From: Murinocardiopsis flavida
GTDB taxonomy: Bacteria > Actinomycetota > Actinomycetes > Streptosporangiales > Streptosporangiaceae
Direction: 5' to 3'
Assembly: GCF_003014485.1 (NCBI RefSeq)
Contig: NZ_PYGA01000008.1
Location: forward strand, 186,001 to 250,000
Length of the DNA stretch: 64,000 bases
Below the pieces are notes generated by a model. The model made no database searches. It was not told the origin of the DNA and saw only the letters and a list, made by a program, of their open reading frames with translations. The position numbers and the translations under genes were made by a program. Within the stretch, counting starts at the first letter, position 1, and each line of letters opens with the position of its first letter. Of the stretch, positions 8,742-17,348 are shown in pieces.

Positions 8742-10160
8742 TCAGCCGCCGTCGAGGAGGTCGCCGAGGTCGTCGAGCAGCCGACCGAGGCCGTCGCGGT
8801 CGCCGCCCGGCGGGTCGTCGACGGGCGGCGGGGACGGCGGGATCGACGGCGGGGCGGGCGGGTCCTCGGGTGCGGGACCGCCGCCGGGCGGGTCGTCGGG
8901 CGGGGCCTGCGGCTGCTCGGCGGTGTCGCCGGTGCGCCGCGTGGGGTCCGGCGCGGCTGATGCCGACGGCCGGTCCGCCTGCGGGGGCGCGGTGGGCTCG
9001 GCGGTGCCGGTGGGCGGCGGGAGCCGGTCGGGGGCCGTGCTCCCGGTGGTACCGCCGCCCCGGGCGAGCCCGGCGGCGCCGGGCGGATCGCCCTGGGTCA
9101 CCAGGCCGGGCCCGGTGAGGGAGCCGCCGATGCCCCACAGCACGAGCGCCGCGGCGACGGTGGCGATCCCCGCCGCGGCAGGGGCGATCCAGCGGCGCGT
9201 GCCGCCGGCGGCGGGGCGTGCGGCGGCGTGCGGAGGGGCGAGCTCGGCGACGGGTTCGCCGTCGCGGCGGGTGGGGGTGTCGGCGGTGGTCGCCCGGTCG
9301 GGGGCGATGCTGGTGGGCTCCTCCGGAGCGCGGGCGGCGGGCGCGGCCGCCGCCTCGGCGGGGGGAGCGGGGGCCGGGGCGCGGTCGCGGTGCAGCGGGA
9401 AGCCGTCCGCGCCGAGCGGCAGCATGGCCTCTGCGGCGCCGGCGCGCTCCCGCGCGGTCTCCTCTGCGGTGAGGTCGGCGACGATCTGCCGGCGCAGCCT
9501 GCGCGGCGGCCCCGGCAGGACGAAGCAGGTCACGACCTCGGCGACGTCGACCAGCGCCCACTGGGCGGCGCCCGGCCGGGCCGGTGCCGGCGCGGACTCG
9601 CGGAGGGCGTCGACCGCCCGGCGCACCGCGGCCCGGCACAGCTCCTCGGCGGTCCCGCCTTCGAGGGCCAGCACGGGCGCGATCTGCGCCGGGGCGAGGC
9701 CGTGTCGCAGGTACAGCTCGAGGAGTTCGCGGTGGCTCGGCGGCAGCCGGCGCACCATGGCGACCAGGGCGCGCTCCTCGGGTGCGGTCGCGATCAGCGC
9801 GTAGGGCGGTTCGGCGGCGAAGCCGCGCCGCTGGCAGGCCGCCCGTGCCAGGGCGAACAGCCACGGGCGCAGCAGGCGGCGGTCGGGGAGCCGGTCGAGC
9901 AGTTCGACCGCGGCGAGCAGCGCCTCGCGCACCGCGGCGCCGGGCCGGTCGGGTTCGTCGCCGTCGCCGCCGGGGCCGAGCAGGGCCCAGCAGTACTCGT
10001 AGAGCGCCGGGCCGAACGTGTCGTAGAACGCGTCGTGGCCGTGCCCCCGGCCGAGCGCCAGCGCGTGCTCGGCGTCGAGGTGGGCGGGATGGCGCTCCGG
10101 CCCGGACCGCGGGGTGCCGCCGCGGCCGGTGGAACCGCCAGTGTCGCTCGGACGTGCCAC
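8742..10160 (-). CDS. Degenerate sigma-70-like protein with membrane anchor and Pro-rich tail
   Basis: 472 aa. The N-terminal half resembles an ECF sigma factor. A region-2-like stretch contains HDAFYDTFGPALYEYCW. A region-4-like stretch contains RRLPPSHRELLELYLRHGL followed by a helix-turn-helix-like segment. Then come a linker rich in Ala/Pro, one membrane helix (IAPAAAGIATVAAALVLWGI) and an extracytoplasmic Pro/Gly/Asp-rich tail. The start GTG at 10160 follows GGAGG by four bases; the frame opens further to 10199. It may be a membrane-tethered regulator or only a fold relative of sigma factors. No anti-sigma gene is adjacent. Confidence 0.75.
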   Translation of the reverse strand: MARPSDTGGSTGRGGTPRSGPERHPAHLDAEHALALGRGHGHDAFYDTFGPALYEYCWALLGPGGDGDEPDRPGAAVREALLAAVELLDRLPDRRLLRPWLFALARAACQRRGFAAEPPYALIATAPEERALVAMVRRLPPSHRELLELYLRHGLAPAQIAPVLALEGGTAEELCRAAVRRAVDALRESAPAPARPGAAQWALVDVAEVVTCFVLPGPPRRLRRQIVADLTAEETARERAGAAEAMLPLGADGFPLHRDRAPAPAPPAEAAAAPAARAPEEPTSIAPDRATTADTPTRRDGEPVAELAPPHAAARPAAGGTRRWIAPAAAGIATVAAALVLWGIGGSLTGPGLVTQGDPPGAAGLARGGGTTGSTAPDRLPPPTGTAEPTAPPQADRPSASAAPDPTRRTGDTAEQPQAPPDDPPGGGPAPEDPPAPPSIPPSPPPVDDPPGGDRDGLGRLLDDLGDLLDGG

Positions 10161-10339
10161 GACCCCTCCCCGGATGCGCGCGTGCGGCGGGGTCCCCATC
10201 GGGCGGCCGGCGGACCGATTAGGGATGATTCGCCGCAGTCGTCCGTGACGCTAGCCGGTGCCGCGCGGCGCTGTCCGCGAAGTGGCGCGGTTCTGGCGCA
10301 GGAGTTAGCTTTTTGTCACCTACGGCGCGTCGCCGGGTC

Positions 10340-11332
10340 TCACTCGCCGCCGCGGGAGGGTGCGCCGATGGCGACCATGCGTTCGACGGACCTGCGTGCC
10401 CGCGCGGCGACGTCCTCGGGCACGGTGATCTCGGTGGTGCCGTCGCGCAGCGAGCCGAGCAGCTTCTCGGCGGTGATCATCTTCATGTAGTGGCATTCGG
10501 CGCGCGAGTTCACGGGCTCGAAGACGGTGTGCGCGTTGGCGGCGCGCAACTGGTGCAGCATGCCGGTCTCGGTGGCGATGAGGACCTTGTCGGCGCTCGT
10601 CTGCTCGGCGGCGGCGAGCATCCCGCCGGTGGAGAGGACCTTCACGCGCTCCTGCGGGACGGTGCCGGCGCCCACGAGGTAGAGCGCCGAGGTGGCGCAG
10701 CCGCACTCGGGGTGTACGAACAGTTCGGCGTCGGGTTCCTCGGCGGCCCTGCGGCGCAGCGTGTCGCCGTCGATCCCGGCGTGGACGTGACATTCGCCCA
10801 TCCACACGTGGATGTTGTCGCGGCCGGTGACCCGTTTGACGTGCGCGCCGAGGAACTGGTCGGGCAGGAACAGGATCTCCCGGTCCGCGGGGACCGACCG
10901 GATGACGTCGGCGGCGTTGGAGGACGTGCAGCAGATGTCGCTCTCGGCCTTCACCGCGGCGGTGGTGTTGACGTAGGCCACGACGATGGCGCCGGGGTGC
11001 TCGGCCCGCCAGGCGCGGACGTCCGCGGCGGTGATCGTGTCGGCGAGGGAGCAGCCGGCGGCCGGTTCGGGCAGCAGCACGGTCTTCTCGGGGGAGAGGA
11101 TCTTGGCGGTCTCGGCCATGAAGTGGACGCCGCAGAAGACGATGGTCTCGGCCGCGACCTCGACGGCCAGCCGCGACAGGGCGAGGGAGTCGCCGGTGTG
11201 GTGGGCGACGTCCTGGATCTCGGGGCGCTGGTAGTTGTGCGCGAGGATGACCGCTCCGCGTTCGTCGGCGAGCCGGCGGACCTCCGCCGCCCACTGATCG
11301 GTGGCGGGCCCGGTGGCGGTGCGCGTCGTCAT
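10340..11332 (-). CDS. nadA: Quinolinate synthase NadA
   Basis: 330 aa. Condenses iminoaspartate with dihydroxyacetone phosphate to quinolinate in de novo NAD synthesis, using a [4Fe-4S] cluster. Visible family motifs are [13 protein letters not shown] at the N-terminus, the cluster cysteines in [14 protein letters not shown] and AECHYMKMI, and the [10 protein letters not shown] segment. The length matches the short bacterial NadA. nadB and nadC are not adjacent in this window. The divergent neighbour is an NrtR-type NAD regulator, which fits control of nadA from the 120-base intergenic region. Confidence 0.95.
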   Translation of the reverse strand: MTTRTATGPATDQWAAEVRRLADERGAVILAHNYQRPEIQDVAHHTGDSLALSRLAVEVAAETIVFCGVHFMAETAKILSPEKTVLLPEPAAGCSLADTITAADVRAWRAEHPGAIVVAYVNTTAAVKAESDICCTSSNAADVIRSVPADREILFLPDQFLGAHVKRVTGRDNIHVWMGECHVHAGIDGDTLRRRAAEEPDAELFVHPECGCATSALYLVGAGTVPQERVKVLSTGGMLAAAEQTSADKVLIATETGMLHQLRAANAHTVFEPVNSRAECHYMKMITAEKLLGSLRDGTTEITVPEDVAARARRSVERMVAIGAPSRGGE

Positions 11333-11411
11333 GTGGGGTGCCCCTCGTGCTCGCTCGGCCGGTCGCGGCGGCCCGCGTTCCGGCGTCCGGCCGGTGCCAC
11401 AGTGGCCGGTT

Positions 11412-11440
11412 CCAGTTTATGTCCAACAGGCGAAAACTTG
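11412..11440. promoter_or_regulatory. Candidate NrtR operator between nadA and nrtR
   Basis: An imperfect inverted repeat, CCAGTTT at 11412-11418 and AAACTTG at 11434-11440 (six of seven positions pair), in the AT-richest part of the 120-base divergent intergenic region. The position suits control of both genes. I assign it to NrtR by context only. Confidence 0.35.
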
Positions 11441-11452
11441 TGGCAGCTTAAC

Positions 11453-12193
11453 ATGATGCCCATGGGTGGCATAGGGGTAGGTCTGGACGACGACAGCGCC
11501 GCTCTGGACACCGGTGCGGCGGTCTCCGCGCACGAGGTCCTGGCGGTGGTCCTCCAGATCCGGCACGACCGGCTGAGCGTGCTGCTGTGGCGGCGCGCGC
11601 TCCCGCCCTGCGAGGGGCTCTGGGCGCTGCCCGGCGGGCGCCTGGGCGGGACCGAAGGGCTCGACGAGTCCATCCGGCGCCAGCTCGCGCAGAAGGTCGA
11701 CGTCCGCGACCTCACCCACCTCGAACAGCTGGAGACCCGCGGCGAGCCCGACCGCCACCCCCGCGGCCGCACGCTCGCGACCGCCTACCTGGGGCTCATC
11801 CCCGCCGACATCGACCCGGCGACGCCCGACGACACCGAGTGGCACCCGGCGTCGGACCTGCCCGCCATGGGCTTCGACCACGCCGCCATCGTCCACTCGG
11901 CCCGCCGCCGCCTGCGCGCCAAGCTCTCCTACACCAACGTCGGGTTCGCGCTCGCGCCGCCCGAGTTCACCATGTCGGAACTGTCGCGCTACTACCGCGC
12001 GGCGCTCGGCCACGACGTCGCGGCGACCAACCTGCGCCGGGTGCTGCTGCGCCGCGGCCAGATCGAGGAGACCGGGGAGTCCGTTCCGTCGGGCCGCTCC
12101 GGCGGCCGTCCCGCCGCCGTTTTCCGCTTCCGGGTGCGCCGCATGGAGATCACCGACGCGTTCGCCGTGCTCCGGCCGCCCTCCGACACCTGA
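11453..12193 (+). CDS. nrtR: NrtR-type Nudix-related transcriptional regulator of NAD synthesis
   Basis: 246 aa. The N-terminal Nudix-fold domain starts with HEVLAVVLQIRHDRLSVLLW and has LPGGRL. The Nudix box is degraded: RRQLAQKV stands where REUxEE is required, so hydrolysis is unlikely, as is known for NrtR proteins that only sense ADP-ribose-type ligands. The C-terminal winged-helix domain carries FTMSELSRYYRAALG and LLRRGQIEETGE, matching NrtR. ATG codons occur at 11453, 11456 and 11462 with no clear ribosome-binding site; I used the first. Divergence from nadA supports the assignment. Confidence 0.85.
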   Translation: MMPMGGIGVGLDDDSAALDTGAAVSAHEVLAVVLQIRHDRLSVLLWRRALPPCEGLWALPGGRLGGTEGLDESIRRQLAQKVDVRDLTHLEQLETRGEPDRHPRGRTLATAYLGLIPADIDPATPDDTEWHPASDLPAMGFDHAAIVHSARRRLRAKLSYTNVGFALAPPEFTMSELSRYYRAALGHDVAATNLRRVLLRRGQIEETGESVPSGRSGGRPAAVFRFRVRRMEITDAFAVLRPPSDT

Positions 12194-12216
12194 CGGGCCG
12201 CCGGTCCGGCCTGTGT

Positions 12217-12222
12217 TAGCTT
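12217..12222 (+). promoter_or_regulatory. -10 hexamer of a probable leaderless promoter
   Basis: TAGCTT ends seven bases before the GTG start at 12230. No Shine-Dalgarno sequence is present, so transcription probably begins at or next to the start codon. Confidence 0.45.
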
Positions 12223-12229
12223 CCCCTGC

Positions 12230-12892
12230 GTGGCTATTAACGCGGTGGTCTTCGACGTCGGCGAGACCCTGATCGACGAGACGCGGATCTTCGCCCGCTG
12301 GGCCGACCGCCTCGGCGTGCCGCAGCTCACGTTCTTCGGGATCCTCGGCGGGGTGCTCCAGCAGGGGCGGCCGCTGATGGACGCCTTCCACCTGGTCGAC
12401 CCCTCCTTCCGGTTCGAGGCCGAGATCGCGCGGTGGCGGGCCGAGGAGCCCGGCTCGCTGCGCGAGGGCTTCGACGACGCCGACCTGTACCCCGACGTCC
12501 GCCCGGCCCTCGACGCGCTGCACGCGGCGGGGCTGCGCGTGCTCATCGCGGGGAACCAGCCCGTCGAGGCCGGCCCCGCGCTCGCCGCCATGGACCTGCC
12601 GGTGGCCGGGGTGTACCTCTCGGAGGTCTGGGGGGTCGAAAAGCCCGACCCCGAGTTCTTCACCCGGGTCGAGGCGGCCGCCGGCCTGCCGGCCGCGGAG
12701 ATCCTCTACGTCGGGGACCGCCTCGACAACGACGTGCTGCCCGCCCAGCGGGCCGGCATGCGCGCCGCTCTGCTGCGCCGGGGGATGTGGGGCTACCTGC
12801 ACGCCGAGAGCGCCGAAGCCCGCCGCGCCGACCTGGTCGCCGACGGCCTGGCGCCGATCGCCGCCTGGATCGCGGCCGAGAACGCGCGCTGA
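12230..12892 (+). CDS. HAD-family phosphatase
   Basis: 220 aa. HAD motif I is VFDVGETLID with Asp as nucleophile. Motif III Lys lies in GVEKPDPEFF, and motif IV is YVGDRLDNDV. The cap is a small helical C1-type domain between motifs I and II, as in HAD-IA phosphatases. The substrate cannot be read from sequence. The start is GTG, preceded by a -10-like box and no ribosome-binding site. Confidence 0.88.
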   Translation: MAINAVVFDVGETLIDETRIFARWADRLGVPQLTFFGILGGVLQQGRPLMDAFHLVDPSFRFEAEIARWRAEEPGSLREGFDDADLYPDVRPALDALHAAGLRVLIAGNQPVEAGPALAAMDLPVAGVYLSEVWGVEKPDPEFFTRVEAAAGLPAAEILYVGDRLDNDVLPAQRAGMRAALLRRGMWGYLHAESAEARRADLVADGLAPIAAWIAAENAR

Positions 12893-12923
12893 CCGGCACC
12901 GGCGTGTCACGCCCGCGTATTCC

Positions 12924-12941
12924 CTACCGTATAGGTAGAAT
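12924..12941 (+). promoter_or_regulatory. Promoter with overlapping palindrome upstream of the osmoprotectant importer
   Basis: CTACC at 12924-12928 and GGTAG at 12934-12938 form an inverted repeat around GTATA. TAGAAT at 12936-12941 is a good -10 hexamer and overlaps the right arm. The arrangement looks like a repressor site over a promoter, about 110 bases before the ABC-transporter operon. Confidence 0.45.
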
Positions 12942-13050
12942 AGACTTGGCGATGGTCTGGTCTTATGCCCATTCCTGTGGGAAAGTGCCACCTCAAACGA
13001 CCTAATCGGCGGTTCATCCGCGGGCCGCAATTAAGGACCCGACCAGTCCC

Positions 13051-14211
13051 ATGATCACCTTCGAGCGCGTCTCCAAACGCTTCCCCGACGGCACCGTGGC
13101 CGTCGCCTCCCTCGACCTGGAGATCCCGACCGGCCGGACCACCGTGTTCGTCGGCCCGTCGGGGTGCGGCAAGACCACGTCGCTGCGGATGATCAACCGG
13201 ATGGTGGATCCCACCGACGGTGTGATCAGCATCGACGGTGCCGACGTCCGCGGCAAGGACCCCGCCGAGCTGCGCCGCACCATCGGCTACGTCATCCAGC
13301 AGGCCGGGCTGTTCCCGCACCGGACCATCATCGACAACATCGCGACCGTGCCGTTCCTGCTCGGCTGGTCCAAGGCCAAGGCGCACGCCCGCGCCCGCGA
13401 GCTCATGGAGCTCGTCGGCCTGCTGCCCGAGCAGGCGCGGCGCTACCCGCACCAGCTCTCCGGCGGCCAGCAGCAGCGGGTCGGGGTGGCGCGGGCCCTC
13501 GCCGCCGACCCGCCGGTGCTGCTCATGGACGAGCCGTTCAGCGCGGTCGACCCCGTTGTGCGCGCGAGCCTCCAGGAGGAGCTGCTCCGCTTGCAGGCGG
13601 AGCTGCACAAGACCATCGTCTTCGTCACACACGACATCGAGGAGGCGGTCAAGCTCGGCGACTCGGTCGCGGTGTTCCGGCCCGGCGGCCACCTCGCGCA
13701 GGTCGATCACCCCGAGCGGCTGCTCGCGGTCCCCGCCGACGATTTCGTCGAGGGGTTCATCGGCTACGACCGCGGCGTGCGCCGGCTGTCCTTCTTCCGC
13801 GCCGACGCCCTGCCGCTGCGCTCCGACATCGTGCTCGGCGAGGAGGACACCGTCGCGCGGGCCCGCGAGACCGTGCGGGCGCACGGCGAACCGTGGGTGC
13901 TCGTGGTGCACGCCGACCGCACCCCGAAGGGCTGGCTCGGCGAGCCGGCGCTCACCGCCGCCGAGCCCGACGCCCTCCTCGGGTCACTGGCGACCGACCC
14001 CTACGGCCACGTGTTCAGGGTCGCCGAGGACTCCCTGCGCTCCGCGCTGGACGCCTCGGTGCTGTCGCCGGCCGGGCGCGCCGTCGGGGTCGACGCCCAG
14101 GGGCAGGTAGTCGGGGTCGTGGCCCAGTCCGAACTCGGCTCGGCCATCTGGTCGGTCGGCGGCGAGGAGTCCGACCCCGCCGAGCGGGGGGCGGTGGGGT
14201 CCGATGGGTGA
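13051..14211 (+). CDS. Glycine betaine/choline-type ABC importer, ATPase (OpuCA/ProV-like)
   Basis: 386 aa. Energises uptake of compatible solutes at the inner face of the membrane. Walker A is GPSGCGKTT, the signature is [15 protein letters not shown], Walker B is [12 protein letters not shown], and the switch His is in [10 protein letters not shown]. The text [18 protein letters not shown] and [11 protein letters not shown] is typical of the OpuCA group. The C-terminal 130 residues form a degenerate CBS-like pair, a site used in relatives for ionic-strength or cyclic-dinucleotide sensing. The stop overlaps the next gene by eight bases. It is first of a four-gene operon: ATPase, permease, permease, binding protein. 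Confidence 0.93.
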   Translation: MITFERVSKRFPDGTVAVASLDLEIPTGRTTVFVGPSGCGKTTSLRMINRMVDPTDGVISIDGADVRGKDPAELRRTIGYVIQQAGLFPHRTIIDNIATVPFLLGWSKAKAHARARELMELVGLLPEQARRYPHQLSGGQQQRVGVARALAADPPVLLMDEPFSAVDPVVRASLQEELLRLQAELHKTIVFVTHDIEEAVKLGDSVAVFRPGGHLAQVDHPERLLAVPADDFVEGFIGYDRGVRRLSFFRADALPLRSDIVLGEEDTVARARETVRAHGEPWVLVVHADRTPKGWLGEPALTAAEPDALLGSLATDPYGHVFRVAEDSLRSALDASVLSPAGRAVGVDAQGQVVGVVAQSELGSAIWSVGGEESDPAERGAVGSDG

Positions 14212-14914
14212 TCAGCCGCTCATCGACGTCGACTGGATCCTCACCAACCTCGGCGATCCCATCGGGACGTCGCTGCTGGAGCACATCAAGCTGTCGTTCC
14301 TGCCGATCCTGTTCGGGCTGCTCCTCGCGCTGCCGCTGGGGGTGCTGAGCGCCCGCTGGAAGCCGCTGTACCCGCCGGTGCTCGCCGGGGTGAACATCCT
14401 GTACGCCATCCCGTCCATCGCGCTGTTCTTCCTGGTGCTGCCCTACACCAGCTTCAGCATGTGGACCGCCGTCATCCCGCTGACCCTCTACACCCTCGCC
14501 ATCCTCGTCCCCAACGTGGTCGACGGCCTCGGCCAGGTGCCCGACCACGTCCGGCAGGCGGCCACCGCCATGGGGTTCGGCCCCATGCGGCGGCTGCTCC
14601 AGGTCGACCTGCCGGTGGCGGTCCCGTTCGTCATCGCGGGGCTGCGCATCGCCTCCGTCGCCACCATCAGCATGGTCAGCGTGGCCTCGCTGGTGGGGCT
14701 GGGCGGGCTCGGCCAGCTCATCCTCACCGAGGGCTTCCGCAACTACAAGTTCCTCACCCCGATCCTCGTCGGCATCGTGCTGTCCGTCGCGCTGGCGTTC
14801 CTGGTCGACGGCCTGCTCGTGCTGCTCCAGCGCTGGCTGACCCCGTGGACGAGGGACGACTCCCGCAAGGCCGCGCGCGCCGCGGCCCCGGCACCGGAGG
14901 GCGACCCCGCATGA
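14204..14914 (+). CDS. Osmoprotectant ABC importer, permease subunit 1
   Basis: 236 aa with about five or six membrane helices. The coupling segment AATAMGFGPMRRLLQVDLPVA, with the EAA-like loop before 'LPVAVPFVIAGLRIA', is the site that docks on the ATPase. ASLVGLGGLGQLI is typical of the OpuCB/ProW group. It starts inside the ATPase gene (ATG at 14204) and ends in an ATGA overlap with the second permease. Confidence 0.93.
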   Translation: MGDQPLIDVDWILTNLGDPIGTSLLEHIKLSFLPILFGLLLALPLGVLSARWKPLYPPVLAGVNILYAIPSIALFFLVLPYTSFSMWTAVIPLTLYTLAILVPNVVDGLGQVPDHVRQAATAMGFGPMRRLLQVDLPVAVPFVIAGLRIASVATISMVSVASLVGLGGLGQLILTEGFRNYKFLTPILVGIVLSVALAFLVDGLLVLLQRWLTPWTRDDSRKAARAAAPAPEGDPA

Positions 14915-15579
14915 GCCCCTTCGAACAGGTCCTGAACTGGTTCCTCGACCCCGCGAACTGGGCGGGCACCGGCGGCATCCCGATCCGGTTCCTGGAGCAC
15001 ATCCAGTACTCCGCGCTCGCGCTGCTCATCGCCGCCGTCATCGCCATCCCCGTCGGGCTGCTCACCGGCCACACCGGACGCGGGGGGTTCGCCGCGGTCA
15101 GCGTCGCCAACTTCGCCCGCGCCCTGCCGACCATCGGCGTGCTCTTCGTCGTCGTGGTCCTCGCGGGCATCAACCTGATCCCCGTGATGGTGGCGCTCGT
15201 CGCCCTCGCGATCCCGCCGATCCTCGTCAACACGCACGAAGGCGTCCGGGGGGTCGACCCGCTGCTCAAGGACGCCGCGGTCGGCATGGGCATGCGCGGG
15301 CCCGAGGTCCTGCGCCGGCTCGAACTGCCCGTCGCCATGCCGCTGATCCTGCTCGGCCTGCGCACCGCCGCCATCCAGGTGATCTCCACCGCGACCATCG
15401 CTGCCTACGTCGGGGTCGGCGGGCTCGGCCGCTTCCTGGTCGACGGCCAGTCCCAGGGGCGCGGCAACTTCGCGATGATCGCCGGCGGCTCGGTGCTGGT
15501 GGTCGTCCTCGCGATCCTGGTGACCGTCCTCTTCGCGGCGGTCCGCCGGTTCGCCCTCGCTCCTGGGCTGCGCCGGTGA
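14911..15579 (+). CDS. Osmoprotectant ABC importer, permease subunit 2
   Basis: 222 aa with about five or six membrane helices. The coupling loop reads KDAAVGMGMRGPEVLRRLELP, and AAYVGVGGLGRFLVDG matches the conserved C-terminal part of OpuCD/OpuCB permeases. The ATG at 14911 overlaps the preceding stop (ATGA). The heterodimer with subunit 1 forms the membrane channel. Confidence 0.92.
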   Translation: MSPFEQVLNWFLDPANWAGTGGIPIRFLEHIQYSALALLIAAVIAIPVGLLTGHTGRGGFAAVSVANFARALPTIGVLFVVVVLAGINLIPVMVALVALAIPPILVNTHEGVRGVDPLLKDAAVGMGMRGPEVLRRLELPVAMPLILLGLRTAAIQVISTATIAAYVGVGGLGRFLVDGQSQGRGNFAMIAGGSVLVVVLAILVTVLFAAVRRFALAPGLRR

Positions 15580-15638
15580 CCCGGCCGGCCCGCCGTCCGT
15601 CGGCGCCATCCGCGCCACCACAGAAGAGGGTTGTCCCA

Positions 15639-16544
15639 ATGCGCACATCCACCCGGCTCGTCGCCGTGTCCGTCCCGCTGGTCCTCGCGCTCAGCGCGTG
15701 CGGCGGCAGCGACCCCTACGCCGACAAGGGCGGCGGTTCCGGCGGGGACGCCGACATCGTCATCGGCTCGGCCGACTTCCCCGAGAGCACCCTGCTCGCG
15801 AACATCTACGCCAAGGCCCTGGAGGCCGAGGACATCGGCGTCGACACCCAGTTCAACATCGGCAGCCGCGAGGTCTACTACGACCAGATCGAGGCGGGCG
15901 AGCTGACGGTCTTCCCCGAGTACAACGGCGCCACCCTGGCCTACCTCGACCCCAAGGCGGCCCCCGGCACCACCGAGGAGACCAACAAGGCGCTGAAGAA
16001 GGAGTTGCCGGAGGGCCTGGAGATCCTCGACTCCTCCAAGGCGGAGAACAAGGACTCGGTCACCGTCACCAGGGAGACCGCCGACAAGGAGAACCTGAAG
16101 ACCCTGGAGGACCTCAAGGACCCGGCGGGCGACCTGGTGCTCGGCGGGCCGCCGGAGTTCGCCGAGCGGACCCAGGGCGTGCCGGGGCTCAAGGACGAGT
16201 ACGGCATCGAGTTCAAGGACTTCCGCTCGCTCGACGTCAACCTGCTGCCGCAGGCCCTCAAGGACGGCGACATCCAGGCGGCGAACCTGTTCACCACCGA
16301 CGCCGCCATCATCGCCGAGGACTTCGTGGCGCTGGAGGACCCCAAGAACCTGTTCGGCGCGCAGAACGTCACCCCGCTGGTCTACAGCGAGAAGGTGGAC
16401 GACAAGGCGCGCGGCGTCCTCGACGACGTGTCGGCGAAGCTCACCACCGACACCCTCGCCGAGCTGAACGAGAAGGTGGTCCTGGAGCGCGAAGGCGCCG
16501 ACAAGGTCGCCGAGGAGTGGTTGAAGTCGGCCGACCTGGTCTGA
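15639..16544 (+). CDS. Osmoprotectant ABC importer, substrate-binding lipoprotein
   Basis: 301 aa. An N-terminal signal with lipobox LALSAC anchors it to the outer face of the membrane. The mature protein begins after a short Gly-rich linker with IVIGSADFPEST and FNIGSREVYYDQIEAGEL, followed by FPEYNGATLAYL, the QAT-family fold that binds glycine betaine, carnitine or choline. The start ATG at 15639 has GAAGAGGG about eight bases upstream. It closes the importer operon. The exact ligand is not readable, because the aromatic cage was not resolved by eye. Confidence 0.93.
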   Translation: MRTSTRLVAVSVPLVLALSACGGSDPYADKGGGSGGDADIVIGSADFPESTLLANIYAKALEAEDIGVDTQFNIGSREVYYDQIEAGELTVFPEYNGATLAYLDPKAAPGTTEETNKALKKELPEGLEILDSSKAENKDSVTVTRETADKENLKTLEDLKDPAGDLVLGGPPEFAERTQGVPGLKDEYGIEFKDFRSLDVNLLPQALKDGDIQAANLFTTDAAIIAEDFVALEDPKNLFGAQNVTPLVYSEKVDDKARGVLDDVSAKLTTDTLAELNEKVVLEREGADKVAEEWLKSADLV

Positions 16545-16571
16545 CCGGCCAATAGTCTGACCGGCCAATAG
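16540..16571 (+). repeat. Perfect 16-bp tandem duplication at a gene end
   Basis: TCTGACCGGCCAATAG occurs twice in direct succession (16540-16555 and 16556-16571). The first copy contains the stop codon of the binding-protein gene. Confidence 0.95.
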
Positions 16572-16580
16572 GGAGAACGC

Positions 16581-16618
16581 GCGGCCACCCTCCGGCCCCA
16601 CAGTCGGCGGGTGGCCGC
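16581..16618. terminator. Hairpin downstream of the importer operon
   Basis: A perfect 10-bp inverted repeat (GCGGCCACCC at 16581-16590 with GGGTGGCCGC at 16609-16618) around an 18-base loop, between convergent genes. A separate 12-bp palindrome (CTCTCTAGAGAG, 16818-16829) lies just after the stop of the opposing flavin reductase gene. Confidence 0.55.
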
Positions 16619-16835
16619 TACCTCGCGCCCGGTGGGGGGAAGCCCCGCACGCACCAGACCCTCCCGGTGCACGGCTTCGTCTGCGGAGGGAGCCGCCGGC
16701 CGGTCCGGGCCGGCAGCCGAGTCCACCGTGCGCCGGTTCCATTGGACCCCGCCGGGGCCGGGCGCGACAGTAGCGCGCGCGATGCACGATGGGCACGCAC
16801 AGTGCCCGAACAGTGACCTCTCTAGAGAGTTTGGA

Positions 16836-17348
16836 TCACTGCGGGCTGCGGTACCGGCCGCCGTACCGCAGCAGCGGCGGACCCGGCGGGCCCGGGGCGT
16901 CGGCCCCGCCGACCGCCTCGACGGACGCGAAGTACACGACGTGGTCGCCGGTGCTCTCCGGGTCGGCCATGCGGCGCAGCACGGCGCATTCGAGTACGGC
17001 GGGCGCCGCGTCGAGCAGCAGCGCCCCGCTGTGGTCGCCCCGGTGGTGCGCCTCGCGGGCGAGCAGCAGCCGGGCGCTGGGGCGACCCTCGGCGGCGAAC
17101 CGGCCGGCGATGGCCTTCTGCCCCGCGCCGAGGACGTTCACCGCGAACCGCCCCTGCCGGTCGATGACCTCGGTCAGGTAGCTGCTCTCGACCACGGCGA
17201 GCATGACGATGGGCGGGTCGGCGCTCACCGAGGTGAGCGAGGTGGCGGTGCTGCCGATGTCGTCGCGGTCGTCGCGCACCGTGACGACCGCGACCCCGGT
17301 GGCGAAGCAGCTCATGGCCTCGGTGAACGCCCCGGCGCCGATGCTCAA
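16836..17348 (-). CDS. Flavin reductase family protein (FMN-binding split barrel)
   Basis: 170 aa. It opens with AFTEAMSCFATGVAVVTVRD and continues with GSTATSLTSVSADPPIVML and GRFAVNVL. This is the conserved core of NAD(P)H:flavin oxidoreductases that feed reduced flavin to two-component monooxygenases. I chose TTG at 17348: it overlaps the stop of sppA as TTGA, has GGAGG four bases upstream, and gives the family-typical N-terminus. An ATG at 17360 would add four residues but would place the ribosome-binding site inside the gene. No monooxygenase partner is adjacent. Confidence 0.85.
   Translation of the reverse strand: MSIGAGAFTEAMSCFATGVAVVTVRDDRDDIGSTATSLTSVSADPPIVMLAVVESSYLTEVIDRQGRFAVNVLGAGQKAIAGRFAAEGRPSARLLLAREAHHRGDHSGALLLDAAPAVLECAVLRRMADPESTGDHVVYFASVEAVGGADAPGPPGPPLLRYGGRYRSPQ

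Noticed and set aside
8742-10160. Calling the sigma-like protein a functional ECF sigma factor
   Set aside because: Conserved promoter-contact residues were not identifiable and a membrane helix with a Pro-rich tail follows, so only a sigma-like label is used.
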